From assembly GCA_003135575.1 (NCBI GenBank), contig PLCG01000086.1, positions 28,277-35,269 of the forward strand: DNA of 6,993 nucleotides. Direction: 5' to 3'. Position numbers and translations under genes: made by a program. Source of the stretch: Nitrososphaerota archaeon (GTDB taxonomy: Archaea; Thermoproteota; Nitrososphaeria; Nitrososphaerales; Gagatemarchaeaceae). Numbering within the stretch: the stretch's first letter is position 1; each line of letters starts with the position of its first letter. Shown in pieces: positions 5,602-6,993 of this stretch. Below the pieces are notes generated by a model that searched no databases, had not been told where the DNA came from, and worked only from the letters and a program-made list of their open reading frames with translations.

Positions 5602-6711
5602 CTAGGGCTGGAAGCTGGGGGAGACGGGAAGGGAGCAGGCGGACGTCGTGTTGAATCCCACCAGACTGATACCGATCTGGAATAACACTACCAGGAGAAG
5701 CATCTCGACGCCCAGAAGGGCCAAGTTGATGCCGCTTGCTGTGTTCCTGTCACGTGCCACGAAGTAGCCCACCGCTCCCCCTGCGAGTGGAACCGCTAGC
5801 GCGAGCAACCACCAGGACCGGCTCACCGCTTCCGCCACGAGTGTAGGGCGCTTCTTCATAGCGAGAAGCCCCCCCACCATCGAGACAGCGCCCAGACCGA
5901 CGAAAGCGAACCCGTCCGGATTGAACGAATCAAAGCTGCACGAGGAGCCTCCTGCAAGGGCAGAGGCCATCCTCAACAGGTCGAGACATCCGGAGTGACT
6001 CGTCACCAGATAGGTGAGGATGTACGCATCGTCGTTTCCCGGTACGCTCGAGGTGGTCGAATACGCGTAGTGCCATGCCCCTCCGTAATAGGCCACTGCC
6101 GAACCGCCGACGACGAATAGAATCCCTAAGAGGAAGAGGACGAGGAACCTGCTGAGGTCTCTCCGATCAGCGATGATCCGATGATGTTCCTGACCAACGA
6201 CAGTCGCTCTTGACCATTGAATCGAGATCCTCGACCGGTTTAGAAGTAAGGTGCTCGCCGTGAGCACAGCCAGCGAGGCGACGAGCATGTCGGCGTTGGA
6301 GAACCACGAAAGGAAGTTGAACGACTCCTGGAAGTCCGTGACGTGCATGGAAAACTCGGGGCAGTCCAGCAGCGCCAGCTCGACCCCGAAGATCGCGAGA
6401 CACAGGGCTGCAACCTGCGTGGAGCGCAAGACGGCGGCTCCGAACCCTCGGCCCCGGCTGAGCCAGGCTACCGATGTGACGAGGATGATGAGGAGGGCAA
6501 GGTTCTCGATGTCCGCGACGATGTACGCATAGGAGCTGAATCGGGCCAGATCAAAGTAGTTCCACAGCGCCATGATCTGCCAGTGTATGGGGGCGTTCAC
6601 AATGGAGAAGAGGTCAGGTGATATCGCGCTGAGAAGACGGGAGTCCCAGGCGAAGTAGACGTTGAGCAGCACGAAAGAGCCCACGAACAAGACTCTTGCG
6701 GCTTGTGCCAC
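5602..6711 (-). CDS. Polytopic membrane protein, family not recognised
   Basis: I do not recognise the family. The 369-residue product has about eight predicted membrane helices, near 5-22, 67-85, 97-116, 140-158, 187-208, 268-285, 299-318 and 328-352. A basic, His-containing loop (about 160-187, including QEHHR and DRRDLSR) follows helix 4, and a longer polar loop (about 210-267, with Cys242 and Cys258) follows helix 5. The basic loops suggest that the 160-187 segment is cytoplasmic and the 210-267 loop is outside, where the two Cys could form a disulfide. No catalytic or transporter motif is evident. GTG 6711 is supported by a GGAG ribosome-binding site 7 bases upstream and by helix 1 starting directly after it. 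It is the only gene between the two tRNA-like repeats, so it may be cargo of a small integrated element. Confidence 0.75.
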   Translation of the reverse strand: MAQAARVLFVGSFVLLNVYFAWDSRLLSAISPDLFSIVNAPIHWQIMALWNYFDLARFSSYAYIVADIENLALLIILVTSVAWLSRGRGFGAAVLRSTQVAALCLAIFGVELALLDCPEFSMHVTDFQESFNFLSWFSNADMLVASLAVLTASTLLLNRSRISIQWSRATVVGQEHHRIIADRRDLSRFLVLFLLGILFVVGGSAVAYYGGAWHYAYSTTSSVPGNDDAYILTYLVTSHSGCLDLLRMASALAGGSSCSFDSFNPDGFAFVGLGAVSMVGGLLAMKKRPTLVAEAVSRSWWLLALAVPLAGGAVGYFVARDRNTASGINLALLGVEMLLLVVLFQIGISLVGFNTTSACSLPVSPSFQP

Positions 6712-6718
6712 GAGGTTT

Positions 6719-6723
6719 CTCCC
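6719..6723 (-). promoter_or_regulatory. Ribosome-binding site of the membrane-protein gene
   Basis: The minus strand reads GGGAG, with 7 bases between it and the GTG at 6711. This is good Shine-Dalgarno spacing and fixes the start. It contrasts with the apparently leaderless genes elsewhere in the window. Confidence 0.6.
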
Positions 6724-6750
6724 TACTTGCTGCGGTTCCCATGCCGTTCG

Positions 6751-6758
6751 AAATTTAG
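6751..6758 (-). promoter_or_regulatory. TATA-like box of the membrane-protein gene
   Basis: CTAAATTT on the minus strand is centred about 43 bases before the GTG. This predicts a transcription start near 6728 and a leader of roughly 17 bases holding the GGGAG site. Confidence 0.4.
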
Positions 6759-6843
6759 GGAGAACAATGGAGAGGCGGCCAATCCGTGACCATCCAATGG
6801 ACCTATCTTGTCAACGGGTCTCCGACCGCTTGAGAAACCGAAT

Positions 6844-6868
6844 GGGATTGTAATAAATTTTGAATCCC
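6844..6868. repeat. Inverted repeat IR2
   Basis: GGGATT and AATCCC form a perfect 6-base inverted repeat around a 13-base AT-rich spacer containing TAATAAATTTTG. Its arms share GGATT/AATCC with IR1 and the spacer is about the same length. Confidence 0.4.
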
Positions 6869-6947
6869 TTCTATTTTCGACAGTAAGTTTAGGAGTGTTT
6901 GCGAAGGTTAGATTCCTTAGCGCAAGCGGATGCGATTAGCACAAAAG

Positions 6948-6976
6948 AGATTCGCTTTGTTTTCTCAAGCGAATCT
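6948..6976. repeat. Inverted repeat IR3 (right inner end); possible terminator for a minus-strand tRNA
   Basis: AGATTCGC and GCGAATCT form a perfect 8-base inverted repeat around a 13-base spacer, sharing the GATTCGC/GCGAATC arms of IR1. On the minus strand the hairpin is followed by CTTTTG (6947-6942) and lies 4 bases beyond the tRNA-like 3' end. It could therefore act as a terminator for that transcript or as a recombinase site. Confidence 0.5.
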
Positions 6977-6979
6977 GAG

Positions 6980-6993
6980 GCGGGCCCGACGGG
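6980..6993 (-). tRNA. Putative tRNA 3' end (body beyond window); right direct repeat
   Basis: The last 14 bases, GCGGGCCCGACGGG, are identical to 5510-5523. On the minus strand they read as a T-stem 3' strand CCCGT, acceptor strand CGGGCCC and discriminator G, as expected for the 3' end of a tRNA gene with 5' GGGCCCG (tRNA-Lys is the best guess). CCA is not encoded, which is common in archaea. Only the end is visible, so the gene is an inference from this short match. Confidence 0.42.

Larger units (their letters stand above)
6712..6979. other. Noncoding region, AT-richer and rich in inverted repeats
   Basis: No convincing gene is seen in these 268 bases. The left part holds the promoter of the membrane-protein gene. 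The right part (from about 6840) is visibly richer in A/T and holds several inverted repeats: GGGATT-N13-AATCCC, AAGG-N7-CCTT (6904-6918), and the 8-base pair listed separately. Density of such repeats next to a putative tRNA attachment site is compatible with recombinase-binding DNA. Confidence 0.5.

Noticed and set aside
6251..6853. Plus-strand open frames across the membrane-protein gene and its promoter
   Set aside because: Low-complexity, Arg/Ser-rich translations with no membrane helices or motifs; antisense shadows of the minus-strand gene.
6836..6979. CRISPR-like or tandem repeat array near the right end
   Set aside because: The repeats are inverted pairs with differing arms and no regular direct-repeat spacing.
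5510..6993. Insertion sequence with transposase
   Set aside because: The only gene is a polytopic membrane protein, and the boundary repeats are direct copies of tRNA-like sequence, not transposon terminal inverted repeats with a short target duplication.

Overview
The window looks like a piece of a moderately GC-rich archaeal chromosome. The evidence is A/T-rich TATA-like boxes about 26 bases upstream of start codons that lack Shine-Dalgarno sequences (apparently leaderless or short-leader genes), frequent TTG and GTG starts, T-tract terminators, a GvpD/KaiC-like ATPase of archaeal type, and fragments of a tRNA 3' end of the archaeal GGGCCCG-acceptor type. A member of Nitrososphaerota/Thermoproteota or a related lineage would fit, but the lineage cannot be fixed from the sequence alone.

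Layout: (1) 2-1176, plus strand: the C-terminal half of an ABC transporter ATPase (cut by the window edge), overlapping an ABC-2-type six-helix permease. (2) 1207-2631, minus strand: a two-lobed RecA/KaiC-fold ATPase resembling GvpD. It is divergent from (3) 2813-4229, plus strand: an alpha/beta hydrolase followed 10 bases later by a 3-methyladenine DNA glycosylase I (Tag). (4) 4237-4677, minus strand: a tautomerase-superfamily protein with its catalytic proline placed by a TTG start, divergent from (5) 4750-5494, plus strand: an HxlR-family regulator and a cupin protein. These two divergent units share one palindromic TATA-like element placed exactly midway between the two start codons. (6) 5510-6993: a segment bounded by a direct repeat of what looks like a tRNA 3' end, containing one unrecognised eight-helix membrane protein and hairpin-forming inverted repeats at both inner ends.

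How the genes may work together: the tautomerase/HxlR/cupin cluster reads as a small regulated module in which an HxlR protein with the family's conserved cysteine could control both its own operon and the divergent tautomerase. Lying next to a hydrolase and an alkylation-repair glycosylase, it could form a neighbourhood dealing with reactive small molecules; this is inference. The most unusual feature is the last 1.47 kb, whose geometry matches a small integrative element, or the remnant of one, inserted at the 3' end of a minus-strand tRNA gene whose body lies just beyond the right edge. No integrase is visible.
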